From the NCBI GenBank assembly GCA_900660155.1, contig CABFPE010000019.1, positions 1,314,727-1,378,726 on the forward strand: a DNA stretch of 64,000 nucleotides, in the 5' to 3' direction. Made by a program: the position numbers and the translations under genes. Origin of the DNA: Hofstenia miamia (taxonomy: Eukaryota; Xenacoelomorpha; Acoela; Hofsteniidae). The notes beneath the pieces are model-generated. The model was not told the origin of the DNA, searched no databases, and saw only the letters and a list, made by a program, of their open reading frames with translations. Every line of letters begins with the position of its first letter. Position 1 is the stretch's first letter. Of the stretch, positions 1 through 10,973 are shown one piece after another.

Positions 1-24
1 TATAAAACAGTCTATAAATATATT

Positions 25-31
<7 letters not shown>

Positions 32-55
<24 letters not shown>

Positions 56-82
56 TGTGTTATATATATATATATATATATA
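32..82. repeat. (TA)n microsatellite
   Basis: Almost pure alternating TA, interrupted once near position 56. No coding content. Confidence 0.9.
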
Positions 83-293
83 AAAATGAACATTTTTTGA
101 TTCTAGAATTGGCGTCTGTGATTTTATTGAAACTTTTATGTATTGAGAAAAATTTGAAGCTGCTTTCTGTGTTTGAAAAGCATTTTAAGTTGTGTAAATC
201 TAAGAGATTTGAATATTCTCTTAAACGCCAATCTGTTTTTTCTCATTCTCGCCATCGCCACACTTACATCAATTGCTGCTAGACGTCTCACGA

Positions 294-568
294 ACTTTGA
301 ACGCTGTAGTATACTCTTTCATAACGAATTCTTTCATAATATCTATTTGAAATATGGGACAGTGGAATTAAACATATGGAAAAATTGAATGAGGGTCTTA
401 GGGTTAAAACTAAGCAATGATTTGAGACAAGCTTACGAAAAAAAATCCTTAAATATAAAAATTTGTGACAATTTTTTTTCTCAGAAGTTTATAATTATTC
501 ATGTCCCATGATTCTAATATTAATTATGAAAGAATTCGTTATGAAAGATTATAGGATGCCCTTTGAAC
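294..568. repeat. Inverted-repeat (MITE-like) element
   Basis: Two arms of about 65 bases face each other (roughly 294-360 and 503-568). Bases 316-340 and 523-547 are perfect reverse complements over 25 bases; the outer arm parts are less well matched. The 140-base centre has no credible reading frame. This is the usual shape of a short non-autonomous DNA transposon, but I could not identify target-site duplications or a family. Confidence 0.6.
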
Positions 569-597
569 ATTGGTACCCGCGCATCTAATCACACTGC

Positions 598-710
598 TGA
601 CGTCATGTGTATTAGTTTAGTTCTGCCATTGGCAGGTAGTTGTACGATGTTTATGTTTAAGTGATTGTATTGTATAAATAGGGCAACAGTGTGCATTATC
701 ACTTAATAAA
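598..710 (+). promoter_or_regulatory. Promoter-like motif cluster, possibly a solo-LTR-like remnant
   Basis: In order: a perfect CRE (TGACGTCA, 598-605), an inverted CCAAT motif (GCCATTGGC, 625-633), a TATA box (TATAAATA, 673-680) and an AATAAA signal (705-710). The spacing would suit a compact promoter. A TATA box followed about 30 bases later by a poly(A) signal is also typical of a solo LTR. No gene follows within 2 kb. The motifs are seen; the role is inferred and may be chance in AT-rich DNA. Confidence 0.25.
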
Positions 711-2360
711 AAATTTTAGTTTCCGTTTAGCTCGGTCATAATTCTTACTAGCCTACTATTCTAAATGGTCATGAACAGCTAAACATGCTTAGGTTTGCGC
801 AGTGGGCAATCCAGCCACAGGATATTCTCGGCGATCTTGTCACTGTGCATATATATATAAATACACATACATAGTGCTCCTCTAAAAGATCCAAGACAAA
901 GGTGTAAAATCAATTTTTAACTGAACTTTACCCATAAGACTGTTTTAAATATTTGTTCCGGTCCTTTTTAAGACCTTTGTTTTAGTTTTTGTTTAGTTGT
1001 AGTTTGGCTTTCATTATATGTTTAGTTTTTCTTAGCATAAACTGAAACTGCCTGTGCTATGAATGGAGATTTCAATTTCCTGTATTAGACATTTGATGAA
1101 ATGAATAAACTTTAAACAAACCGTATGTTGTGTTTTTAATATTTTAGGAACGAAATAAATAATAAATGTAATAATCATACATTGGTAAAATGATTTTTAT
1201 TCACAATTTTAGTATATGACAATCCTTAATTAGCCATTTAACATTGAAAGCACATTCAAAGCATAGTAACACTTAATGCAAAAGAGTGTATAAAATCACA
1301 ACAAAATCTAGTCCAATTGTAGGTGTATAGATGTCTCCGTTTTTGTTTCATATGTTTGTTTATTTAATTGTTTTATCCTCTGTATATAGTTTCGGGTCCA
1401 TATGGGCGATCACCTAAGTTTATATTAATATTCATTAATAGAATGGGCATGAATGCTGATGGGTATGAAGTAGTGCAGTGCTTTTTCGGGACAATGATAA
1501 CAAAAGAACGAGCACACATTTCTTAATTCAGATTACCATTTTGTGTAGATAAAGAAAGACAATGGAGAAGGTATTTTTCTTTAGTTTTATGCAATTTGTG
1601 AAATGTTCATCCTCAAGAGCTAAGAGAAGTAATAACAAGAACAATTAATATATATTCAGAAGAGAACTTATTAATTTGAATTTTGATTTAATGGTTTTTG
1701 TAAATTGACCATATTTCCCTCTGTTTTTCCATAATGACCATCATTATAATTATTTATTGCAATCATAATCACCATATCAATAATGGGATTTAAGGCTACC
1801 ATAATATCACCATACCATATTTTACATTCCACTAATCAGGCAATGTTAATGAGCACAAAATTAAATGTATGACATTGTGGTTAAACAAAATCAAAGAAGG
1901 TTGATAATTTATTTCTGTAACATCAACCTTTAAAGGGATTTTGGAGATTAATTAATGATTATTTAACACAAAACAGAAGTGAATTCAATTAGATTACGTA
2001 AAATAAGGGATGTGCTACATTAAAATGTACTACACACAATTACAGGTAATTGCTAGTTGCCTCTTTTACTTCAGGAAAATAACAGCAAAATGTCCTCAAT
2101 GCAGGAAATGTAATCATCAGATGCCACCTTTAGACTTTAAAGAATATTTCATAAGCCTTAAGCATTCTAATTTTAACTTCAACTTGCCTTGGTCTGTATA
2201 ATGGTAAATTTAACAATCTATATATTAATTCCTGTTTTGAAACTAGCAACTTTAATGCTAGAATTTTTTTATGTTTTTTGTATTTAGGATCAAGCAAAAT
2301 TCTTATTACGATAATATCTTATGGAAAACTTGCTTATTGAACCCCCATGGCATTATTAAA
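711..2360. other. No gene recognised
   Basis: AT-rich sequence with only short, biased reading frames. I see no conserved motif, RNA gene or clear repeat here. Confidence 0.5.
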
Positions 2361-3141
2361 TCAGTTAGATTTGTTTTAAAAATTGGTGTTTACATAAAGA
2401 ATTGTCCATATTTTTGGAAATTTGGAAATGGCCACCCTAAGGTGCAGGGATGCAACAGGAGCACCCCTAGCCTCAGAAATTCATTATTTCTCAACAACAA
2501 TGATCAATAGAACAACATCCTAATATGCAAATTCAATATCATTCTGACATAATGTCATAACTATTTGTATAGTCTTCAGTTAAAATTAAGGGTAGCTTTA
2601 TAGTGTTGCACTTTATGATGTTGCTCAGACATATTTTTGTATAATTGACAACCAAGATGAATTTCAACCTTAGTATTTTATCACTAGGGTAACAAAAATA
2701 TAAACCTAAAGCATGTGGGAAATTAACCTAACATATGGGTTGGTACTTTTNTCAGTTAGATTTGTTTTAAAAATTGGTGTTTACATAAAGAATTGTCCAT
2801 ATTTTTGGAAATTTGGAAATGGCCACCCTAAGGTGCAGGGATGCAACAGGAGCACCCCTAGCCTCAGAAATTCATTATTTCTCAACAACAATGATCAATA
2901 GAACAACATCCTAATATGCAAATTCAATATCATTCTGACATAATGTCATAACTATTTGTATAGTCTTCAGTTAAAATTAAGGGTAGCTTTATAGTGTTGC
3001 ACTTTATGATGTTGCTCAGACATATTTTTGTATAATTGACAACCAAGATGAATTTCAACCTTAGTATTTTATCACTAGGGTAACAAAAATATAAACCTAA
3101 AGCATGTGGGAAATTAACCTAACATATGGGTTGGTACTTTT
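2361..3141 (+). repeat. Exact 390-base tandem duplication around a single N (probable assembly artefact)
   Basis: Bases 2361-2750 and 2752-3141 read as identical, separated only by one N at 2751. A true duplication in this AT-rich setting would be expected to show some divergence. Exact identity that ends precisely at an N is what an unmerged contig overlap looks like. The small reading frame inside is duplicated with it and shows no sign of being a gene. Confidence 0.8.
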
Positions 3142-3310
3142 TTTCATTCTATAAAATCTCATATCTTCCAAATTTCTCTCAGAATGAACACTTGCAGTAA
3201 TTTTTCAAAGGGAAATGTGTGTGCATTAAGTAATATTTTTTTAAGGATTTGGGATGAATGTTGAAAATTTGAGATTTTCAAGAATGAAAAAAGTACCAAC
3301 CTATCATATG
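3123..3310. repeat. Foldback inverted repeat
   Basis: Arms 3123-3161 and 3270-3310 are reverse complements with a few mismatches or indels; both contain the string GGTTGGTACTTTTTT on one strand or the other. The loop is about 110 bases. It lies 60 bases outside the left end of the ISL2EU-like transposon and shares no sequence with that element's ends, so it is probably a separate small non-autonomous element. Confidence 0.55.
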
Positions 3311-3372
3311 CTAAGCATTACCACTTCTTTAGCCTCAAAATTGATTGTATTCCTGCCAATTTCTCTATGAAT

Positions 3373-3549
3373 GGGACTTCTCATGAAAAAATTAATTTCA
3401 AATTAATTTCAAAAATCAATAGATTTTCCCAAGATTGTAAAGAATTCTAACATTTTTTAAAAATAATTGCTTAAATTTAATGAAATTTGCAATTTAGTTA
3501 ACAAATCCCATTACAAAAATATGATTGCCTAGCATCATAATCTATCATA
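3373..3549 (+). repeat. Left terminal inverted repeat of the ISL2EU-like element
   Basis: Begins GGGACTTCTCATGAAAAA directly after an AT dinucleotide. Its reverse complement matches 7254-7432 along the whole length, with scattered substitutions and one- or two-base indels. Confidence 0.85.
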
Positions 3550-3759
3550 AATAAGTTGAGAAACTATCATTAACTCATTTTAACATGGTGTGTGAATGTG
3601 CTGATGACCTCAATTTACCTTTGATTACTGAATTTGCTGTGTTCACATATTTTGTGAATTTATGAAAATATTGTGTTCCAGGGACAAGTAACTGTAAAGT
3701 CCTCCAGAATGCTAGGAGCAGCTATGGCAATAAATCAATAGGCTTCATAGAAGTTTCTT

Positions 3760-4450
3760 GCAAAGAAGATATTTATGAAGTTTGTTTGCAAAATATACCC
3801 AGAGTATTGCATTTCTAAAGCTGATTACAGGGTTCAACTTAGTGTAAATGAAACAGATGGAAAAATTATTGATGCAAATTGTGTTGCTTCAGGTGGCAGA
3901 TGCAAACACGTTATTGCATTTGTAATGTTGCTTCATCAAAAATCAACTATGCCATCAACAACTGAAGTCCAACTCTATTGGTGAAAATCAATTTTGTTGA
4001 AGACAAAGACCCAATTCATTTATGGCAAAAGACTTCTCAAATTATCAATGGCAAAAATGTCAAAATACAACATTCCTAGAAGATATAAAGTCAGAAATTT
4101 CTGATAATTCCTTACTGAGATCAGTTTTACCAGATGTGTCATCTATAAAACAAGCATGTTTGGAAGTACTTTTGGAATAATTCTGGTTAAAAACTAGCAA
4201 TCATTCAGCAAAACAATGAATATGGATTCTTGAACTCAAAACTTAATATCAGGCCCATTACAATTATCCAATGATTGGCACTGCTTTCATTATGGAAGGA
4301 TAATGGCTTCAATAAAGCAATTGCAAAATTGATGGCATTCTTGTGAACATCATTCTTAGGGGAAAAAGTTTGCATGACAACATCCATGAAAAGAGGTGTA
4401 TGCCTTGAAAGGATGCTTTTAAAAAAATGCATGCCAATTTAGAGCAATTG
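3760..4450 (+). pseudogene. SWIM zinc finger plus YqaJ-like nuclease remnant (second gene of the transposon)
   Basis: A 69-codon frame at 3775-3984 has the pattern of a SWIM domain: YRVQLSVN, then a beta-strand leading to NCVASGGRCKHVIAFVMLLH, where the GGRCKH segment supplies the CxH end of the zinc ligands. The first SWIM cysteine pair is degraded. Downstream, around 4320-4440 in another frame, TTSMKRGVCLERML resembles the YqaJ core, where a Thr-x-x-Met-x-x-Gly-x-x-x-Glu pattern precedes the nuclease active site. In ISL2EU-type transposons such a protein is encoded beside the transposase and probably acts as an accessory nuclease. Here the frame shifts at least twice and no complete protein remains. 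The plus orientation is opposite to the transposase. Family assignment is from memory of motif patterns. Confidence 0.6.
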
Positions 4451-4735
4451 CTAAAAATATTTTTTATGCCATGTATTAAAATAGCACATGAAATCAATTT
4501 TCATACATCATCTCATGACCAAAATATTCCATAGCAAGAAATATTTTGTGTATTGGCAATTAAATAAATTATTTCAAATGTTTTATAAGAATGGATGTTG
4601 AACAATTCATATATGTATAAATTTTGCAAATATACCTTTTTATGCTTCTTCATGGAAATGTGTCCAGTTTTTAAAGAGGATCTTTCACAAACAATAAATT
4701 ATTTGTGAAGCTCTATAAATGCAATCATGTTTTTT

Positions 4736-6351
4736 TCAACATTTCAATAAGGTACAATTGTAAAGTTTATTTTGTATGTTACAAAGGCCACAGCAAATAT
4801 TTACAAATTCATCAAGCAGTCCTATAGTCTTGATCTTTATACAAAAATGTGGTGTTAACTGTTTGTATTCATGAATTATTTGAATGACTCTTTCTACAAT
4901 TATTCTATTATCCACAATCAATTTGCTCTTTAGTGATCCTTTTTTTTTGTCATTGCCAAATTTTTCCTTACCAAAGGTGGTGGATTCTTTAACAACAAAT
5001 GGTGATCCAGATATTTGAAAGCATGATCTGCCATTATTTCAGTGCAGGGTTGCAAGTTGTCTAAAAATACACTTTGGATGACTACTTCATGGTCTGATGT
5101 GCACCCTCCAAAACTATTGGAAATAAAAGCAATAAACCCCATTTGTGTTACACCTAATAAGTACTTCATCATGTTGCAGCTTTTCTTTTGTGACCAGGTT
5201 AGTGCTTGCACTAATGGACCCAATGGCTTTTAAATCTCAATTTCAAAACAATCTATAATGCAGCACACATTATAAAAGTCATAATGAAAAGATATGGGCA
5301 AATTTTCTTTAATCTTTGATAGTGAAGGGAAAAAAATTAGGGATTTTAAATGAACAGTGAGCTGAGTAATGACCAACTTCATTAAGTTGAGATTGTTGTA
5401 GTTTCAATGTTGAACTTATTTGCAAGCTCAAAATAGCATAAGTTTTTTCTTAACTTAGACAAAATTAAACATACCACAGTAGTATTATTGATTCTGTGGC
5501 TGAGAACAGTAAATGACTGTAAAAGCTTTCAATAATAAATAAGTTTTCTTGATGAATACCAAGAAAATTTAATGAATGTTCTCAGTAAACTGAATTTTCA
5601 TAGACAGACAACTGTGAGGATGATTGTGGATGGTAAATATTCCAAATGTGATTTTTCATTTGAAGAACAAGAAGTACTGTGGACTTTGACAGTTGGAGAA
5701 AGATTAATTTGGATAGAAACATCCACTGTTGCTGAATGAACTTGAATTGCTAAATATAATAAATGAAAAGGAAAATTTAAAAAAGCATTTATATACCAAT
5801 AAATAATTAAATCAATTATAAGGCAATATTAAATGAAAGCTATTGTTCTCACCTTTACACTTTGGTGTGGAGAGCTGAATTTCAACTTAAATTCCCTTAG
5901 ACTTTTGCAAAGAAGGTTCATTACAATCACTATGATGGTGCTCTAGCATCTCTTGAATGCATTTCCTCTTCTGCCAATTATCTGAAATTTGATGAATGCT
6001 CTCAACAGGTGCTAACCTTTGCAATCAAAGTGATGGTTCACAACTCCTTCTTTCAGATTAAAGTTGCATTTCATGTATTGCAATTGATGAAAATTCTCTA
6101 AATCCTCTGAGATATCAAAGTGTTTGTTACATGTATACAATGCATATGAAGGTGGAGAGTTAGCATTGCCTTTTTTGCAGCCTGCAACCATTGCTTTCTA
6201 ATTTCAAGTTTCCTTGGACACTTAAAAACTTTATTTCAGGTTTAGTCAAATTTGTTGATGTACATATTGGAAAAAGGCATGTTCTTCTGTAAGACATATT
6301 TACTAAAACTAATTTTTTTGTAAAAAGTTTTCTTTTATGTTGTAGAGTCAC
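4736..6351 (-). pseudogene. THAP-domain DDE transposase remnant (ISL2EU-like)
   Basis: Reading right to left, 6351-6160 gives the start of a THAP zinc finger (CLFPICTSTNLTKPEIKF, a C-x4-C pair). A shifted frame, about 6180-6012, completes it with TCNKHFDISEDLENF (the C-x2-H pair) and EGVVNHHFDC. A poorly conserved linker follows. The DDE domain keeps all three acidic positions: Asp in IIDCFEIEI (codon 5252-5254), Asp in MADHAF (5026-5028) and Glu in IIVERVIQ (4892-4894). Other family blocks are QALTWSQKKSCNMMKYLLGV and LLDEFVNICCGLCNIQNKLY. A stop lies just before GPLVQALTW (about 5231-5233), and there are frameshifts near 4930 and 6165. THAP binds the transposon ends and the DDE domain cuts and joins DNA; this copy is dead. 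Confidence 0.8.
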
Positions 6352-7253
6352 TCAGGGCCCTTCTTTATTTTTATTTATTCAATTATTGGCACTCTCTAAT
6401 TAATTTAGTGCTATTTACTATGTTTGATTTAGTGATTTTATTTATTTGTTGTTTTTTTTGAACTTAAGTTTCAAATTTACTAGCTATCCCCTCAAGTTAG
6501 AGATTACATGTAATTGCTTGTTTAATTTGTGAAGGAAACAAGTGTATTTTTGTAAAATGGTAAATATTTACCTTTTCTTGCAATAAATAGGGAACTTACT
6601 GTTAGCAAACGTCAAATAAATTTCGTTTTCACTGGATAATGTTTGCTTTTTCTTTCATTATTACTATACTAACCTTTTTAGATTTGGTATCATTTAAAAT
6701 GATAATAAACTTGTAAGATCTGGCAATAATGTGAGAGGAACTCTGCTGTGCCTGGGGCAATAACTCGCTCCTTGACAGATGTGAGCCCATATTGTGGTTG
6801 CTTTAGGCTATGAATAGGCATAGGGAATAAAAGAACTATGAAATCTATTGATTGAACATGCACATACTATCACACAATGCAAAAATATTATGCTGTTGGC
6901 GTACACAAATACGTGGTAATTACACATTATTTAATATCTTTATTACATGAGCTGAGATAACAAAAAACTGAGCTAAATTTGTTTTATTGAGATAGAAATT
7001 AAACTTGAGACACACAATTAGAACCATGAATGGTAAGGATGGATTCTAATGACTTGGCTTCAGCGAGATGCTGTGTGAATTGGTTGCTACCTGAACTGTC
7101 ACTTTGGAAAGGATCATTTAATTTTTCTACAGTGAAATTGGTGAACTACCAATCTTTGTTTGCTTTGTTAGAATATGGGCTGCTCTCAGTGATGGTAATT
7201 CTTCACAACCTTGTACTGCTTGAGCTGCTAGATGCAGACCGCTGATTCTACAA

Positions 7254-7432
7254 TATGATAGATTATGATGCTAGCTAATCATATTTTTGTAATGGGATTT
7301 GTTAACTAAATTGCAAATTTCATTAAATTTAAGCAATTATTTTTCAAAAAAATTTTAGAATTCTTTACAATCTCAGGAAAATCTATTGATTTTTGAAATT
7401 TATTTGAAGTTTATTTTTCATGAAAAAACCCC
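7254..7432 (-). repeat. Right terminal inverted repeat of the ISL2EU-like element
   Basis: Mirror of 3373-3549. It ends TTTTTTCATGAAAAAACCCC just before an AT dinucleotide at 7433-7434. The two ends differ at roughly one position in ten, so the insertion is not recent. Confidence 0.85.
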
Positions 7433-7835
7433 ATTGTATAATTTAGCAAACTTAAAATGGCAAAAATGTTGTTACCAAATGAATTAATGTTTAATAAAGT
7501 AATTACCAAATGCACTCAAAATCATAATACCATAATTGGTTATAGCAAATTAATTTGATCATTCAATCCAATCACATTCAGAGAATTTTAAAATTACAGT
7601 CAAAATAATTTTGAAAGTCATGCTGCTCACAACTCTCATAACTGGTAAGCATGAATTTTTAGAAATTAATTAGCAACATTAATTTCCTTATTATAGTACT
7701 TAATTTGAAACTTGGATATTGTTTTGAACAATTAATAAGTAAGAATTGTTAACTTTTTAATTAATCCTCACCCAATTTATAGTGTATTTTTACAACTTTT
7801 GGGAGCTTTGAACAATTTCATTTAGCNTATATATT

Positions 7836-8536
7836 GTAACATCAGTTGGTAGTTGTTATTTATCAGCCATATCACATGCTTTTCATGTTGACTAGTGTTT
7901 GTACATATTGTAAATATGCATGTATACAAGACACCCAAGGATCTGTAAATGGAAAAATAGTTTAACCATGTTCTCTTGTTTGCTAGAATCACCCCAGTCA
8001 TTCTACATTGTGATCCTGACGTGATCCTGAACAGGTGTCAAGTCATGAAGAATTTCCTTGTGATCTGCAGTCCAATTTGTCTGGAAGAAAAATCAATGCT
8101 GCTTTGGCAAAAGATGGTTTTTTCTTACTTGTTTTGTTACTTTTTGTTTCAGTCATCATCAGCCACAATTGGTGTATGGAATGTGTCAAGCTAAACATGG
8201 GCCTGGTTTTGAAGGTTAAATCTGATGCCTCTCCACAAAATGAACCCCATCAAAAGCGAGTTAGCCACACCTACTCCTTAGTTTTGCATGTTTGAGCAAA
8301 GAGCCATTGAATTGATACATTTGGGTACACAACAAAAAATCGCAGGGTCTGAACTGGGGTGGCATGTAACATCAATTGGTAGTTGTTATTTATCAGCCAA
8401 ATCACGTGCTTTTTGTTGAATAGTGTTTGTACATATTGTAAATATGCATTGTATATATGACACCCAAGCATCTGTAAATGCAGAAATAGCTTAAATATGT
8501 TCTCTTGTTTACTAGAATCACCCCAGTGATTCTACA
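7836..8536 (+). repeat. Pair of direct repeats (~170 bases) flanking ~360 bases
   Basis: Bases 7836-8007 and 8366-8536 are about 90% alike, both starting GTAACATCA and ending ATTCTACA. The sequence between (8008-8365) has short open frames, the longest 86 codons, but no recognisable domain. Either a 530-base unit is present in 1.3 copies, or this is a small element with terminal direct repeats. A single N at 7827 lies just outside the first copy. Confidence 0.7.
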
Positions 8537-8540
8537 ATAA

Positions 8541-9766
8541 ATATTTGTGCATAAATTACTGAGATACATTGATATGAACACAGCACATGTTCAACATTTT
8601 TTTTTAAAAAGTCATCATCAGAACAAAATTGCTGCAACATAAATTTACAATAAACTACATTGGCTTCTAGTGTCCATTAAAACTATAAATATGCATGCAC
8701 TTAATACATTTTTAGGTTGTGAGTACTTAATTGATTATTAATTAATTGCTCATTATTTTTTTTCTTAATGTAAAGAGCCTCCATTATTTTTAATTTCTTG
8801 GTGCTTTTTATAAATTGAAATTTTTAGACTTGGTTGATGTTTGTCGAGAAATATATATACATATATTTACATATGGCAGCCAAATTGCTAAGTGATGTTC
8901 TCTGAAAATTACTCTCACTTAGCAAACTTTCTGGATGTCCTCAAGTACTATATATATATATATATATATATACTTGGAAAATTCATGAAATAGCTCTGTA
9001 CAAGTACTGAAAGTAAATCTATTTGTGTAATTACATTCAATTTCTAACTATTTTTCAAATGTAGAAGCTCTAAGATATGTTTGTCAACGTACAGTAATGG
9101 GGGAGTTTCACGAAATTTAGATTTTTTTTAAAATACATTTATTTTATATATTTTGGGCTGAAAAACACGAAAAAAACGGTGCCAGGCATCAATTTTTTGT
9201 TTATTTAGAGAAAATTAAGGTTTTGTTGGCTAATCCCATTACCTATTTACTATTGGTTTGACGTCATTCCTGCTGTTCACAGGTTCATAGTATATGTTTG
9301 AATACAGCAATAATGTATACACGCTTGTTAATACCTGCGATAAAAAAACTATAATTGATGCGTAATATGTTTACATTGCTTTTTGTTTTTGTAAATCAAG
9401 GAATTGCTGTTTTGCATTATAGCATTAGTAAAAGCACTAGTAGTATTTCACAAATTTTTTTTCATTTAATATTGTAGTTAAAGTATTTGCTTAAATTTAA
9501 TTGCACAAACAAGTAGTTTACTTACGGTATATCGAAACCGTGCAAACAAAATTTGGTGCAAACAAAAGTAAATGCTAAATCCCATATCTTAACTTAACTA
9601 ATTTCTTCATTGTATTTGATTATTATTATAAATTGTATTCATTAATATTTGATTGCACACTAAAATAATAGAATTATTTCAGAATTTGAAATGTAGAGTT
9701 TAGAAATGCATATGGCTGCGACCATAATTGTATATGCGTAATCAAATGTTTATCGTTATATACTTT
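8541..9766. other. No gene recognised; one (TA)n tract
   Basis: AT-rich sequence. It includes a (TA)n run at 8948-8972 and a small hairpin (GCTAAGTGA near 8889 pairing with TCACTTAGC near 8922). No coding signal. Confidence 0.5.
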
Positions 9767-9791
9767 TATATATATATATATATATATATAT
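9767..9791. repeat. (TA)n microsatellite
   Basis: Alternating TA directly before the protease exon; the following TTTTGTGTTTTTAG would serve as the polypyrimidine tract of a 3' splice site. Confidence 0.8.
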
Positions 9792-9806
9792 GTTTTGTGT
9801 TTTTAG

Positions 9807-10385
9807 ACTGTGCTGAAACTGAAAGGAAGTATTTTTCTTATGTCTACTAAAGTTGAACAACGAATTTTTACTGAATTGAATAATTGTTTAACAAATCGTA
9901 TATTTTTAAGCACTGATGTTATTGATTTTTTGTGTGCAACGTTATTAAAAAATGATAATGTCCTTGTTTTAAGTTGCTTAAGCAGTGAGGAAACCCCAAA
10001 TGCTCCTTATTATAAAAATTATTTGGAAAAATTACTATTAAAAAAGTCATATAAAAATTTTTCCTATGTTGTTCTTCCCTTGTGTGGAAATGCACATTAT
10101 ACTGGGATTATTTACGATGGTAGTCTTCAACAAGTGATTTACATTGATTCCTTAGGGCATACATGCGTTAATACAATTTCTTTTTGTTTGAAAGTATTTC
10201 AGCCTTCGAAAAGCGCCAGAATTTTTTTCCAAAAACCAATGCAAACTGATGGTTTTAGCTGTGGCATGTGGTTAATATCCACATTTATCACAATTGTTTT
10301 AAATTCTCAACTTCCCACTTGTTCTCTTGGCTGTTATGAATTAATTGTCAAAACAAACAGTTTGCTAAGTAAATTCGTTCTGTAA
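9807..10385 (+). CDS. Ulp1/SENP-like cysteine protease (clan CE), open frame, possibly one exon
   Basis: An uninterrupted frame runs to TAA at 10383-10385. The first in-frame ATG is at 9840 (181 codons). Upstream the frame continues to 9807, right after a TTTTTAG acceptor-like site, so this may be the last exon of a longer gene. Counting from that ATG, the clan CE residues are in order and spacing: His86 (GNAHYTGIIYDG), Asp103 (IYIDSLG), Gln135 (MQTDGFS) and Cys141 (GFSCGMW). Such proteases cut SUMO- or NEDD8-like modifiers, and related domains are carried by several DNA transposon families. The length is close to a bare catalytic domain. No partner gene or transposon end was found nearby, so I cannot say whether it is a host gene or transposon-derived. 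The open frame argues for recent or continuing function. Confidence 0.65.
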   Translation, partial: TVLKLKGSIFLMSTKVEQRIFTELNNCLTNRIFLSTDVIDFLCATLLKNDNVLVLSCLSSEETPNAPYYKNYLEKLLLKKSYKNFSYVVLPLCGNAHYTGIIYDGSLQQVIYIDSLGHTCVNTISFCLKVFQPSKSARIFFQKPMQTDGFSCGMWLISTFITIVLNSQLPTCSLGCYELIVKTNSLLSKFVL

Positions 10386-10486
10386 ATTTTCCAGGTAATT
10401 GCTTTATATAGATAATTTACGATGTTTTTAGACAACTCCAACTGTTGTAAGTATTTCTGTTTTTTCTCTATTGTTATCTTAGTTAT

Positions 10487-10565
10487 TGAGCCATAGTGAA
10501 AGGTTATCACACTTTGTTTACTGAAAGGTTTACTTAGAGATACTGGTTCGAATCCAGTTGGCTCA
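10487..10565 (+). tRNA. tRNA-like sequence, probably a pseudogene or SINE-type head
   Basis: The acceptor stem is perfect over 7 pairs (TGAGCCA, 10487-10493, with TGGCTCA, 10559-10565). The D arm is GTGA/TCAC with loop AAGGTTA, which holds the conserved GG. The T arm is perfect (ACTGG TTCGAAT CCAGT), and the internal B box GGTTCGAATCC matches consensus exactly. The anticodon stem CTTTG/AAAGG has one mismatch, and the loop would read anticodon TAC with an unusual U37. The variable region is about 13 bases, as in Leu or Ser tRNAs, which conflicts with a TAC (Val) anticodon. A TTTTT at 10576-10580 could end Pol III transcription. Confidence 0.4.
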
Positions 10566-10973
10566 AATATCAAAATTTTTACTTTAGTGTTACTTTATTA
10601 ATAAACAAATGCGTATGTTAAATATACATGTAGTAAGAATATACGAATACAATACTCCGGTGTTTGCAGTGCAAACCGTCTTTAACTTTTTACTTTAGGG
10701 CTACTAGTTATGTCAAGCTGCAACTGGATGATTAACTTTGCAGTGTTAACTTCAACTATTTTACTTTGAAGGGTATATTGCATATATCCACCCTAGTGTG
10801 TATCTTTGAAGAACCTTATTACGGTTTTTCATTGATGTATGCTTAGCTCCAGCAAATATCCAAGTATTATCAGGAATACTAGAAAATATGAAATCAAACG
10901 CGATTGCTTAATGGGAGTTTTATAGGTTTAGAGAAAACTTATAAATATAGAGCAATATTAATTATTGCCACAT

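Larger units (their letters stand above)
3373..7432. mobile_element. Decayed ISL2EU-like (PIF/Harbinger-related) DNA transposon with two opposed genes
   Basis: The element is bounded by inverted repeats of about 178 bases (3373-3549 and 7254-7432) that match at roughly nine positions in ten. An AT dinucleotide sits on each outer side (3371-3372, 7433-7434), consistent with a 2-base target duplication. Inside, the minus strand carries a THAP zinc finger and a DDE_Tnp_4-type transposase, and the plus strand near the left end carries SWIM and YqaJ-like remnants. A THAP-DDE transposase paired with a YqaJ-type nuclease is, to my knowledge, the hallmark of the ISL2EU group. Both genes are broken, so this copy cannot move by itself. 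The stretch 6360-7250 holds no recognisable protein. Confidence 0.8.
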
